From: Atopostipes suicloacalis DSM 15692 | Lineage (GTDB): Bacteria > Bacillota > Bacilli > Lactobacillales > Carnobacteriaceae_A | Assembly: GCF_900129085.1 (NCBI RefSeq) | Contig: NZ_FQUF01000006.1 | Location: forward strand, 25,912-89,911 | DNA: 64,000 nucleotides | Direction: 5' to 3' | In this document: in pieces, positions 8,892 through 17,152 of the stretch | Position numbering within the stretch: the stretch's first letter is position 1 | Layout: the number at the start of each line of letters is the position of its first letter | Notes under the pieces: model-generated | Databases searched by the model: none | What the model was told of the DNA's origin: nothing | What the model saw: only the letters and a program-made list of their open reading frames with translations | Translations under genes and position numbers: made by a program

Positions 8892-8934
8892 GAAGAAAGA
8901 GGATACCGTCTAAATTCGGTATCCTCTTTCTTCT
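8892..8934 (+). terminator. Terminator of pepF
   Basis: A stem of about 16 bp (GAAGAAAGAGGATACCG with CGGTATCCTCTTTCTTC) around a short AT-rich loop. It is symmetrical enough to act on both strands between the convergent pepF and NlpC/P60 genes. Confidence 0.75.
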
Positions 8935-8960
8935 TGATTATATTTATATTTTTGCAAATG

Positions 8961-8994
8961 AAAAAGTCTTCCTGACAGACAGGGAGACTTTTTT
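8961..8994 (-). terminator. Terminator of the NlpC/P60 gene
   Basis: A hairpin (AAAAAGTCTTCCTG with CAGGGAGACTTTTTT), 12 bases past the stop codon of the minus-strand gene and followed by T residues on that strand. Confidence 0.7.
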
Positions 8995-9005
8995 AAATTT
9001 AAATA

Positions 9006-10439
9006 TTAATAACGGCCATATCCAATTAAAGGAGAACCATATTTACTAAAGCTACTTACAGTCGTATAAGCAACTCCTGTAGAGGTTTGTGCTCCTATGA
9101 AACGACCATTTCCTACATAAATTCCAACGTGTGAAACGGAACCTCTTCCAAAGAATACTAGGTCTCCGGGTTGTGGGTTTGAAACTTTTGTTGCCCCAGC
9201 GTATTGTGCTGAAGATCCTGCCGGAATAGATTTATTTGATTGTGCAAAGACATATTTAGTAAAACCAGAACAATCAAAACCATTTGGCGTTTTCCCACCC
9301 CATACATAAGGGATTCCCACATAATTACCAGCAATCGATAAAACATTACCAGAAGCTGCTGGAGGTGTCGTTTCAGGTTTTGGCTGTGGTTTAGGTTTTG
9401 GTTTAGGTTTTGACTCAGGCTTAGGTGTTGACTGTGTTGGTGCTGATTGTGTAGGTGTTGTAGAGCCTTGAGTATTTCCGCCACCATTATTCGTATTAGT
9501 AGATGTTTCTTCCGAAGCAGGTTGACTGTTCGGTGTAGAACCACCGTTTGAACTTTCACGGTTCGATGAAGCAGGTGCTACAGAGGCAGTTGCTACTTCC
9601 GTAGTTGTAGTCTCTTCCACTACTTCCTCGGTTACTTCTTCTTGACGAGCACGCTCTTCTTCTGCTTCTTGGGCTGCAGCACGAGCAATTTCTCGTTCAT
9701 TTTGAATATTATTTACTCGTTTTAATGCTTCATTTCTTTCTGTGATTAAGCTTTCTTTATCTGCAGAAGCGGTACTACGTTCTATTTCTAATTGAACAAC
9801 TAAAGCTTCTTGAGAAGCTTTTTGACTTTCAAGTTGAGCAGATGCTTGTTCTAACTCTCCTGCTATCGCATTTTGTTGAACGATTTTTTGTTCTGTTTCT
9901 TTTGTTTTTTGGTCCACTTGTTCTTTATCTTTGATTTGGTCTTCCATCATATTATTACTTGATTGAATAATATTAGTTACTACATCAATTCGTGCAAAGA
10001 TATCTGTCAAAGATTCAGATTCTAATATGTACTCAAGATACGATACTGAATTTCCACTCACTTGAATTTTTCGAGCTTGCTCTTCTAATTTGTCTTCACG
10101 ACGAGCTATATTTTCTTCTAATTTTTCAATTTCTTCTTGCAATTGATTCATTTCAGTTTTTGATAATTCAAGATTATTCATAGCTTCTGTTAAAAGTGAC
10201 TCTTTTTTTTGAATTTCATTCTCTAAGCTAGTTAAAGCGGCTTGTGTATTATTTTTTTCATTGGTTAATTGACTAATAATTTCATTTAATTCATTCGCTG
10301 CTTGTTCATTTTGTGCAGCAGTTTGCTGTGCTTCATCGAGTTGTGTGTCAAATTCGTCTGCAAAAACTGGTGCAGCGCCCATTAGTGAAGTGCTTAATAC
10401 TGTAGCTGATAATAAGGATATAAATAATTTTTTCTTCAC
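9006..10439 (-). CDS. Secreted NlpC/P60 peptidoglycan hydrolase with coiled-coil domain
   Basis: 477 residues from a GTG start preceded by GGAGGT; the open frame runs 11 codons further upstream without a ribosome site. The layout is: signal peptide (KKKLFISLLSATV, cleavage near PVFADEF); long heptad-rich coiled coil, about residues 30-260; a Thr/Ser/Asn-rich and Pro-Lys-repeat linker, about 260-365; then a C-terminal NlpC/P60 domain. The catalytic Cys lies in GFDCSGFTKY and the His in SHVGIYVG. Such enzymes cut the D-Glu/diaminoacid bond in the stem peptide at the wall and help cell separation. The coiled coil resembles PcsB-type proteins, which are controlled by FtsEX. It shares its N-terminal architecture with the M23 protein at 42682. 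Upstream lie a palindrome and a WalR-like box. Confidence 0.88.
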   Translation of the reverse strand: MKKKLFISLLSATVLSTSLMGAAPVFADEFDTQLDEAQQTAAQNEQAANELNEIISQLTNEKNNTQAALTSLENEIQKKESLLTEAMNNLELSKTEMNQLQEEIEKLEENIARREDKLEEQARKIQVSGNSVSYLEYILESESLTDIFARIDVVTNIIQSSNNMMEDQIKDKEQVDQKTKETEQKIVQQNAIAGELEQASAQLESQKASQEALVVQLEIERSTASADKESLITERNEALKRVNNIQNEREIARAAAQEAEEERARQEEVTEEVVEETTTTEVATASVAPASSNRESSNGGSTPNSQPASEETSTNTNNGGGNTQGSTTPTQSAPTQSTPKPESKPKPKPKPQPKPETTPPAASGNVLSIAGNYVGIPYVWGGKTPNGFDCSGFTKYVFAQSNKSIPAGSSAQYAGATKVSNPQPGDLVFFGRGSVSHVGIYVGNGRFIGAQTSTGVAYTTVSSFSKYGSPLIGYGRY

Positions 10440-10475
10440 AAAAGTACCTCCAAATTGTACCACCAATTTCATATT

Positions 10476-10491
10476 TACCGATTAATCGGTA
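10476..10491. promoter_or_regulatory. 16-bp perfect palindrome in the leader of the NlpC/P60 gene
   Basis: TACCGATTAATCGGTA, perfectly self-complementary, 37 bases upstream of the GTG start and just downstream of a TATACT-type -10 (10500-10505). The position would suit an operator or an mRNA hairpin. I know of no regulator with this exact site. Confidence 0.4.
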
Positions 10492-10529
10492 GGTCTGAAA
10501 GTATAATACCATTTGAATGTTATCTCTGT

Positions 10530-10546
10530 GTATCATACACATTACA
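10530..10546 (-). promoter_or_regulatory. Candidate WalR box upstream of the NlpC/P60 gene
   Basis: On the minus strand it reads TGTAAT-GTGTA-TGATAC, 11 of 12 matches to the WalR/VicR consensus TGTWAH-N5-TGTWAH. It lies directly upstream of where the -35 hexamer should be. The promoter has a good -10 (TATACT or TATTAT) but no recognisable -35, which fits activator dependence. WalRK control of wall hydrolases is established in low-GC Gram-positives. Confidence 0.4.
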
Positions 10547-10719
10547 AAAAATAGGTTTTCTTGTAATATTTCGCTTGTTTTTCTTAAACATTCTCATTTA
10601 ACAATTTTATGAATAAAACCTCAGCCTATGTTCTATTTTGTGCATAACAATTGCATTCTTAGGTATTAATAAGTAGGCTAGTTAAAAGTGAATCTTTTAC
10701 AAAATTAGGAGGCATTTTA

Positions 10720-11475
10720 ATGGCTAAAATACTTATAACAGGTGCTACAGGGACAATCGGTTTGGAGTTAACAAAACATCTGGTCCATCAACATGAGTTA
10801 ACCGTCGTTGGTCGTGACTTTTCTGATTTCCCTGATGATTTAAAAAAACAAGTAAATATTGAGAAGAAAGATTTAGTCGATGAAAAAAATTGGACCGGTC
10901 TTTTAGATGATATTGAATATGTCATTCAGCTAGCTGGACAAGCTGATGCGGAAGCTGAATTTTATGGGGATCTATTGGAATTGAATTATAAATTGCCCCA
11001 TAATTTATATGCAGAAGCTAAAAAATCTAAAAAGTTAAAAAGAATCATTTTTGCAAGTTCTATCCATGCCGTGGATGCTTATCCTGAATATGTTCAGGTT
11101 AAAGCAACAGATCCTGTACGACCGGCCGATTTATATGGGGTCTCTAAGGTTTATCTAGAAGGTTTGGCTTCGTATTATGCGTATACTCATGGAATGGAAT
11201 CGATTGGTATTCGTATTGCTGATTATAAAGCTAGTGATGAGGAATTAGCTAAAGATGCAGACAAAAATGGAATGGCCATGTTTTTATCTAAACGCGATAT
11301 GAATCATTTGATCGATTGCTGTTTAGAAGCAGAACTTAAAGAACCATTTCTAATCATAAACGGCATTTCAAAAAACTCCTTCCCTCGTCTCTCTTATGAA
11401 GAAGCCCATGTTCAATTAGGTTATGAACCTCAAGACGATGCGTTTGAGATGAATGAGATCTTTAAGTCCAGATAA
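10720..11475 (+). CDS. NAD-dependent epimerase/dehydratase family protein
   Basis: 251 residues of the extended short-chain dehydrogenase type. An N-terminal Rossmann motif (ITGATGTIGLEL) and the catalytic tyrosine-lysine pair in YGVSK are visible. The C-terminal substrate domain is short. Overall it resembles uronate-dehydrogenase-like SDRs that oxidise sugar acids, but the substrate cannot be fixed. The ribosome site AGGAGG is ideal. It is a single gene; the class A PBP gene begins 154 bases later with its own promoter. Confidence 0.75.
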   Translation: MAKILITGATGTIGLELTKHLVHQHELTVVGRDFSDFPDDLKKQVNIEKKDLVDEKNWTGLLDDIEYVIQLAGQADAEAEFYGDLLELNYKLPHNLYAEAKKSKKLKRIIFASSIHAVDAYPEYVQVKATDPVRPADLYGVSKVYLEGLASYYAYTHGMESIGIRIADYKASDEELAKDADKNGMAMFLSKRDMNHLIDCCLEAELKEPFLIINGISKNSFPRLSYEEAHVQLGYEPQDDAFEMNEIFKSR

Positions 11476-11528
11476 ATAATCCCCTATTCAAATTTGTTAA
11501 GACCCAATATTCAATGGTCCATCCATTT

Positions 11529-11557
11529 TTGCTAAAAAAATGACTATTTGCTATAAT
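11529..11557 (+). promoter_or_regulatory. Promoter of the class A PBP gene
   Basis: TTGCTA, 17-bp spacer, TATAAT: a good vegetative promoter about 70 bases upstream of the PBP start codon. Confidence 0.65.
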
Positions 11558-11629
11558 TAAAAATCATTATGGTAAAAATAAATTATATAGTGATAAAGAT
11601 ATAAAAAATCTGATCTGGAGGTGCCATTG

Positions 11630-14269
11630 ATGAGTTCAGATAAAAAAGATAATTTTTTCAATAATAAAAAATTGAAAAAACTAGGTAAGAAATTTAGTGA
11701 CTACTTTGATATTATTTATAGAGTATTTAAAGCATTCTTTGGATTCATTGTTTTGATTTTAATTGTAGTAGCATTTTTAGGTGGTGGTGCGGCTCTTGGA
11801 TATTTTGCTTCCTTAGTTGAAGATATTTCAGAACCCACTCATGTAGAAATGGAAACACAAATAAATGATTACAATCGAAAATCCACACTCTTTTATGTGG
11901 ATAATTCGAAAATTAGTGATTTACGTACAGATTTAATTCGGTCTCCTGTTGAATTAGAAAATATTTCCCCTCTAGTTCTCGATGCTATTATCGCTACAGA
12001 AGACAGAAACTTTTCTATCCATAAAGGGATTGTTCCTAAAGCTTTAGTACGTGCCGCCGCTCAAGAATTATTAAGTGCTCAATCGGTCACAGGAGGTTCT
12101 ACTCTTACCCAACAGTTGATTAAACAACAAATATTGAGTAGCGAAGTGACTCACTCACGTAAAGCTATCGAAATTTTATACGCTCTACATTTAGAAAATA
12201 ATTTTGACAAAGAAGAAATTTTAGAAGCTTATATGAATGTTTCTCCTTTTGGAAGAAATAATCTAGGGCAAAATATTGCCGGTGTTGAAGAAGGCGCTCA
12301 GGGATTATTTGGAGTTTCAGCGTCAGAGGTTAATTTACCTCAAGCCGCCTATTTAGCCGGACTTCCACAAAGCCCTATTTCATACAGCCCTTATACTCAA
12401 CAAGGTGACATTAAAGAGGATTTATCTTCTGGAATTAATCGACAACATGAAGTTCTTTATAGTATGTTTCAAGAAGGATATATTAATAAAGAAGATTATG
12501 AAGCAGCACGTGATTATGATATAGTTGCTGACTTTTTGAAAAAATCCGATGAGGACGAGAAAAACCCATCACATTCTTATGAATATGATCTTGTTGAAAG
12601 TGAAGGACGAAGTATTCTTATCAATTTGATGCTTGAAGAAGATGGAATCACAAATGAACAACTCGCGGATAATCCTGATCTTAAAGAGGATTACTTTGAA
12701 AAAGCAGACTTTGAAATGAGAAATAATGGCTATAAAATCTATAGTACGCTCGACCCTACTCTACACCGAGCCATTCAACAACGTGTAACAGAAACACAAG
12801 ATCAATTTGGTTCGACCCAAACAATGTCTTATACAGACGATGATGGCGAAACACAAACCATCGAATACCCGACACAAGTAGCTGGAACCCTTACTGAAAA
12901 CACAACAGGGAAAGTGCTCGCTTTTGTTGGTGGTCGAGACTATGAATATTCCGAATTTAATATTGCTTTTAACTCACGCCGTAGTTCAGGTTCTGTTATT
13001 AAACCTTTAATGACCTATGGCCCTGCTCTAGCTGAGCATTTTATTACACCGGCAACTGTCATTCCGGATACTGAATTAATTGTTCCAGATGGGACATCAG
13101 GAACGCATAGTATAAGTAACGTTGGTCGGACAACCAATGATTGGCGCGATGCAAGATATTGGTTGCAAATGTCTCAAAACATTCCTAATACAAAGATTTA
13201 CTTAGGCATGTTAGAGAAAAATATAAACCCAGCAAAATATATTCGTGCAATGGGTATTGGACCAGAAGCAATCAGTGATGATGATTTCTCTTATCCATCA
13301 GCGTCATTAGGTGGTTTTAACTCAGGACCTACTGCAACAGAATTAGCAGGTGCCTACGCTGCCATTGGAAATAAAGGAGTCTTTAACGAACCTTACGTCA
13401 TTGAAAAAATTGAAAATGGAGAAGGCGAAGTTGTCTTTGAACACGAACCGAATCCAACTCGTGTTTGGTCGGAAACAACAAATTATTTACTATATGACAT
13501 GTTAAGAGATGTTACAACACAAGGAACCGGGAGAGCTTCTTCACAATACTTGAATTTTAACGCTGATTTAGCTTCTAAAACCGGGACAACTAACGAAACA
13601 GTCGATGTGTGGTATGCAGGGGTTACTCCTGGTGTATCCTTAGTCACTTGGATGGGTTACGATAATCAAAAACTAAGCCTTCAAAACTTTGGTGGTCTAA
13701 CTCCTGCTCAAAGAAATATTCGTAATTGGTCGAATATTATGAATGTAGTTTACAATTTAAAACCAGATCTCTTAAAAGTAAATGACCGTATGAATCCTCC
13801 AGATGATAACAGCATCGTCAGTGAGTCTGTGCTTGCTTCTACAGGAATGAAGTCTGGAAAAGTTTCTTTACCAAATAATCGTACCGTGCAAATATCTGGA
13901 AGTACAAAAACTGAAATTTTTGATCGCGACAATGTACCGGGTACTACAACGTATGACTTTTCTATTGGTGCTAAATCTTCTGAATTAAACAGTTTTTGGA
14001 ATAACCACTCCAATAGCCAAAAGAAAGAAAGCAATAAAAAAGAAGAGAAGAAAAAAGAAAAAGACAAAAAAGAAGACGAGAAAAAGAAAGAAAAAGAAGA
14101 AAAAAAGAAAGAGTCAGAAACCGACAAAAAAGAAGAGAAAGAAAAGGAAAAAGAAGAGAAGAATAACTCAGATGATGACGATAAAGCGGATGATTCTGAA
14201 GAAAAAGAAGATAAAGAAGACGAAGGAGACTCTGAAGAAAATAACTCAGATTCCGAAGATGATGAATAA
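11630..14269 (+). CDS. Bifunctional class A penicillin-binding protein
   Basis: 879 residues; start chosen at the ATG preceded by GGAGGTG (an upstream GTG overlaps that site). The layout is: cytoplasmic basic N-terminus; one membrane helix, about residues 35-65; GT51 glycosyltransferase, about 95-270, with ATEDRNFSIHKGI and GGSTLTQQLIKQ; transpeptidase, about 410-690, with the active serine in SSGSVIKPL, SQN motif and KTGTTN. It polymerises and crosslinks peptidoglycan outside the membrane. The sequence is closest in style to the PBP2a branch of Lactobacillales. The last 85 residues or so are an extreme low-complexity tail, first Lys/Glu and then almost only Asp/Glu/Ser. A strong terminator follows. 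Confidence 0.92.
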   Translation: MSSDKKDNFFNNKKLKKLGKKFSDYFDIIYRVFKAFFGFIVLILIVVAFLGGGAALGYFASLVEDISEPTHVEMETQINDYNRKSTLFYVDNSKISDLRTDLIRSPVELENISPLVLDAIIATEDRNFSIHKGIVPKALVRAAAQELLSAQSVTGGSTLTQQLIKQQILSSEVTHSRKAIEILYALHLENNFDKEEILEAYMNVSPFGRNNLGQNIAGVEEGAQGLFGVSASEVNLPQAAYLAGLPQSPISYSPYTQQGDIKEDLSSGINRQHEVLYSMFQEGYINKEDYEAARDYDIVADFLKKSDEDEKNPSHSYEYDLVESEGRSILINLMLEEDGITNEQLADNPDLKEDYFEKADFEMRNNGYKIYSTLDPTLHRAIQQRVTETQDQFGSTQTMSYTDDDGETQTIEYPTQVAGTLTENTTGKVLAFVGGRDYEYSEFNIAFNSRRSSGSVIKPLMTYGPALAEHFITPATVIPDTELIVPDGTSGTHSISNVGRTTNDWRDARYWLQMSQNIPNTKIYLGMLEKNINPAKYIRAMGIGPEAISDDDFSYPSASLGGFNSGPTATELAGAYAAIGNKGVFNEPYVIEKIENGEGEVVFEHEPNPTRVWSETTNYLLYDMLRDVTTQGTGRASSQYLNFNADLASKTGTTNETVDVWYAGVTPGVSLVTWMGYDNQKLSLQNFGGLTPAQRNIRNWSNIMNVVYNLKPDLLKVNDRMNPPDDNSIVSESVLASTGMKSGKVSLPNNRTVQISGSTKTEIFDRDNVPGTTTYDFSIGAKSSELNSFWNNHSNSQKKESNKKEEKKKEKDKKEDEKKKEKEEKKKESETDKKEEKEKEKEEKNNSDDDDKADDSEEKEDKEDEGDSEENNSDSEDDE

Positions 14270-14300
14270 ACCTTACTATTCATACACATAAACAAATATT

Positions 14301-14337
14301 AAAGAGGACACAGATTAAAAATGTGTCCTCTTTTTTT
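14301..14337 (+). terminator. Terminator of the PBP gene
   Basis: An 11-bp stem AAAGAGGACAC/GTGTCCTCTTT followed by a long T run, 31 bases after the stop codon. Confidence 0.8.
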
Positions 14338-14397
14338 ATCCTTATTATATATTGTTTTAAATTTCAACTTTCCCCTCTCCTATTACGATCAAAAGAA

Positions 14398-14432
14398 AAA
14401 AAGAGCAACACTTATTTGTGCTACTCTTTTTA
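14398..14432 (-). terminator. Terminator of ccpA
   Basis: An imperfect hairpin (AAAAAGAGCAACAC with GTGCTACTCTTTTT) with T residues following on the minus strand, 12 bases past the ccpA stop. Confidence 0.6.
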
Positions 14433-14444
14433 AATTCATTTTAT

Positions 14445-15449
14445 TTATTTTGTCGTACCATTTTCAGTTAATTTATAAGGTAAGGTAATGTGTAGCTCAT
14501 CTGTCTCTTCTTTATTCATTAATTTTGTTAATAAACGCATCGCTACAGCTCCCAAGTCATACAACGGTTGTGTTACTGTTGTAAGTTTTGGTCTTGATAA
14601 ATCAACTAATGGTGAATTGTTTGAAGTAACAATTTCAAAATCTTCTGGTACTTTTATGCCCTGTTCGATTAATTCATTCAACAATGAAATTGCAATCCGA
14701 TCATCTTCAACTGTTGCAGCTGTAACGCCTAAATCTGTTAAACGATTTACTAAGTCCGCAGCATCCAATACATTTAAATCGGCTGATGTTCGAATAATGA
14801 ATGACTCATTGTAGTTTAAGCCTGCATTTTCAATGGCTTCTTTATAACCTTCTGCACTTATTTTTTGCTTTTTAGACTCCTTATCAATTCCAAGTAAAGC
14901 AATATTTTCATGGCCATTATCAATAAGCAATTGAGTCGAATCTTTAATCGCTTCTTTATAATCAATGACTATGCTTGGAAGTTCATTGGTTTCATCAATC
15001 GTTCCTGCTAAAACGACAGGTGTGTCCGTCAAATCAATTTCTTTGGCCACTTCATCACTTAACTGATGCCCCATGAAGATTATACCATCCACTTGTTGAG
15101 CTAAAATGGTATTTAACACTTTTATTTCCTTTTTTGAATCCCCATCTGAGTTTGCTTGAATGATATTGTAATTATACATTGATGCAATATCGTCTATTCC
15201 TCGAGCTAAAGAAGAAAAGTATAAATTCGTTACATCAGGTATAATTACCCCAACGGTTGTTGTTTTCTTACTAGCTAATCCTCGAGCTACAGCATTTGGT
15301 CGATAATTTAATCGATCAATAACATCTGTTACTTTTTTTCTTGTTGAAGGTTTTACATTTGGATTTCCATTAACGACTCGGGATACAGTGGCCATAGAAA
15401 CGCCCGCTTCACGAGCAACATCATATATGGTGACAGTTTGTTTTGCCAT
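14445..15449 (-). CDS. ccpA: Catabolite control protein A
   Basis: 334 residues of the LacI/GalR family. The N-terminal helix-turn-helix and hinge are almost the family standard (TIYDVAREAGVSMATVSRVV, then NAVARGLASKKT), followed by a periplasmic-binding-protein-like core. CcpA with HPr-Ser-P binds cre sites and represses or activates carbon genes. It is divergent from pepQ, an arrangement typical of lactobacilli and enterococci, which strengthens the call over other LacI members. A cre-like site lies in its upstream region, consistent with autoregulation. Likely targets in this window are fbp and the maltodextrin genes. Confidence 0.94.
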   Translation of the reverse strand: MAKQTVTIYDVAREAGVSMATVSRVVNGNPNVKPSTRKKVTDVIDRLNYRPNAVARGLASKKTTTVGVIIPDVTNLYFSSLARGIDDIASMYNYNIIQANSDGDSKKEIKVLNTILAQQVDGIIFMGHQLSDEVAKEIDLTDTPVVLAGTIDETNELPSIVIDYKEAIKDSTQLLIDNGHENIALLGIDKESKKQKISAEGYKEAIENAGLNYNESFIIRTSADLNVLDAADLVNRLTDLGVTAATVEDDRIAISLLNELIEQGIKVPEDFEIVTSNNSPLVDLSRPKLTTVTQPLYDLGAVAMRLLTKLMNKEETDELHITLPYKLTENGTTK

Positions 15450-15538
15450 CTCATGTCCTCATTTCTTTTTCTTATTAAATTTTTAGATTATATTTACAGA
15501 CTCTACTTTAACAAAGTATGAAAAGATTTTCAATCTTA

Positions 15539-15553
15539 ATTAATCGCTTTCAT
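15539..15553 (-). promoter_or_regulatory. Candidate cre site between ccpA and pepQ
   Basis: On the minus strand, ATGAAAGCGATTAAT, 12 of 14 matches to TGNAARCGNWWWCA (the last two bases differ). It lies about 90 bases upstream of ccpA and 110 upstream of pepQ. Autoregulation through cre is known for several ccpA genes; this match is moderate. Confidence 0.4.
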
Positions 15554-15663
15554 CTATTTTATGAAAATAATCGTACGAATTTTCATAAAATGATGAATAT
15601 CTTTCATTTTTAGTAAGTTAGAACTATAATAAGAATAATATAAAAGAGAAGGAGTTCGAAAAT

Positions 15664-16782
15664 ATGAAGCAACAACTAAATAGTTTACAAGATTATATGA
15701 TTTCAGAGAATATTGATGTGGTTTATTTAGATAATCCAAATGCGGTAGCTTATTTTACCAATTTTGAAAGTAATCCGCATGAACGAATCGTAGCTTATAT
15801 TGTTACTCAGAAAGATCACTTTTTATTTGTCCCTGCTTTAGAAAAAGAAGAAGCAAAGAGTCAGTCGAATGTAGAAAATATTTATACTTACAATGATGAA
15901 GAAAATCCTTGGAAGATTATTGCAAAAGAAACTTCTAAATTAGTGAATGAAATTAACTTCTTTTGTATAGATGAAACAACATTGACTGTTGAAAGATACA
16001 ATAAACTTAGCCAAGCATTCTTAGATACTCAACAACCAGATCATACAATCTCTTCTGAAGATATTGGCTCCATCATCGACCAAATGCGTGTAGTAAAAAC
16101 ATCCAATGAAATTGATAAAATGATGGCTGCAGGTGAATTAGCGGATGAAGCTTTACAAATCGGAATTGATTCATTAGTTGAAGGGATTACCGAACAAGAA
16201 GTTGCCGCAATAATTGATATGGAGATGAAAAAACGAGGCGTTTCAGAAATGAGTTTCTCTACTCTCGTCCTCTTTGGTGATCATGCAGCGAATCCGCATG
16301 GAAATCCTGGCGATCGCAAATTGAAACAAAATGAATTTGCCTTGTTTGATTTAGGGGTCATTTATAATGGTTACGCAAGTGATGCTACTCGAACGATTGC
16401 TTTTGGTGAAGTGAACGAAAAAGAAAAGGAAGTTTACGAAATCGTCTTAGAAGCGCAAAGAACGGCTCAAGAAGCGGTGAAACCTGGAATGCGTGCAGGT
16501 GATCTTGATCAAATTGCACGTAAAGTCATTGAGGATGCAGGATATGGTGAATACTTTAATCATCGCTTAGGCCATGGAATCGGAAAAACAGCCCATGAAT
16601 TTCCAAGCATCCATGGTTCCAATGAAACGATATTAGAACCCGGCATGTGCTTCTCCATCGAGCCTGGAATTTATATTCCTGGCGAAGTCGGGGTTCGCGT
16701 TGAAGATTGTGTATATGTAACTGAGGATGGTTGCGAGCCATTTACACTCATGGATAAAGAATTGTATACATTAGTTAAATAA
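15664..16782 (+). CDS. pepQ: Xaa-Pro dipeptidase PepQ
   Basis: 372 residues of the M24B family: a creatinase-like N-terminal domain, about residues 1-125, then the pita-bread metallopeptidase domain. Metal ligands can be followed: FDLGVIYNGYASDATRT (two Asp), HRLGHGIG (His), FSIEPGIY (Glu) and VRVEDCV (Glu). It cleaves dipeptides with C-terminal proline in the cytoplasm. It is divergent from ccpA, as in many Lactobacillales. The ribosome site GAAGGAG precedes the ATG. The length is normal. Confidence 0.94.
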   Translation: MKQQLNSLQDYMISENIDVVYLDNPNAVAYFTNFESNPHERIVAYIVTQKDHFLFVPALEKEEAKSQSNVENIYTYNDEENPWKIIAKETSKLVNEINFFCIDETTLTVERYNKLSQAFLDTQQPDHTISSEDIGSIIDQMRVVKTSNEIDKMMAAGELADEALQIGIDSLVEGITEQEVAAIIDMEMKKRGVSEMSFSTLVLFGDHAANPHGNPGDRKLKQNEFALFDLGVIYNGYASDATRTIAFGEVNEKEKEVYEIVLEAQRTAQEAVKPGMRAGDLDQIARKVIEDAGYGEYFNHRLGHGIGKTAHEFPSIHGSNETILEPGMCFSIEPGIYIPGEVGVRVEDCVYVTEDGCEPFTLMDKELYTLVK

Positions 16783-16833
16783 GTCTACTATATTTATTAT
16801 CCATTCCGTTAGTTTCTCAAATTAACGAAGAAT

Positions 16834-16889
16834 AAAAAGCACTTCATTTATCATGCAGAGTAAGCTCTGGGAAAAATGAAGTGCTTTTT
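16834..16889. terminator. Bidirectional terminator between pepQ and the small membrane-protein gene
   Basis: A long stem AAAAAGCACTTCATTT with AAAATGAAGTGCTTTTT, with a second small hairpin inside the loop (CAGAG/CTCTG). It has A and T runs on both sides, so it can end both pepQ and the convergent 34-codon gene. Confidence 0.75.
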
Positions 16890-16941
16890 AATTTATGGAT
16901 TAGCTTTCTTAATTGTAAGAGGTTCGTAAAAAATGAATTAG

Positions 16942-17046
16942 CTAATTAAAAATATGAAATAAAAATGGCGCAGCTAATATAGCAAGCGCACCTATAAAAC
17001 TTGCAAATAATATTTCAGTTACTTTTCTTCTGGTCTCTTCTTCCAT
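16942..17046 (-). CDS. Small membrane protein, 34 residues
   Basis: An ATG-to-TAG frame of 34 codons, reading MEEETRRKVTEILFASF and then about 17 hydrophobic residues to the end FLFHIFN. A charged amphipathic N-terminus followed by a single membrane span to the C-terminus suggests a bitopic membrane peptide. I regard it as real because a near-consensus promoter (17068-17096) ends 22 bases upstream and a terminator follows. The ribosome site is weak (GAAAAGCGAAG). The function is unknown. Small hydrophobic regulators and type I toxins share this size, but no antisense RNA promoter was identified. Confidence 0.55.
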   Translation of the reverse strand: MEEETRRKVTEILFASFIGALAILAAPFLFHIFN

Positions 17047-17067
17047 AAAACTTCGCTTTTCAAATTA

Positions 17068-17096
17068 AGTATAATGAAGCACTATTTTGATGTTAA
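17068..17096 (-). promoter_or_regulatory. Promoter of the 34-codon gene
   Basis: On the minus strand, TTAACA, 17-bp spacer, TATACT: five of six matches in each hexamer and ideal spacing. It lies between the 41-bp repeat array and the small gene, so the repeats are upstream of the transcription start rather than in the transcript. Confidence 0.6.
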
Positions 17097-17152
17097 GTAA
17101 ACTTGTCTTAAAGCAAAGCAAACTTGTTATTTTGAGTTTTAATTTCAAATAA

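Noticed and set aside
9158..9559. 133-codon frame overlapping the NlpC/P60 gene
   Set aside because: His/Gln/Leu-rich composition typical of a shifted Pro-Lys/Ser-Thr linker; fully contained in a well-supported gene.
13750..14295. 181-codon serine-rich frame on the minus strand opposite the PBP tail
   Set aside because: It is the complement of Lys/Glu/Asp codons in the low-complexity tail; no ribosome site and no family resemblance.
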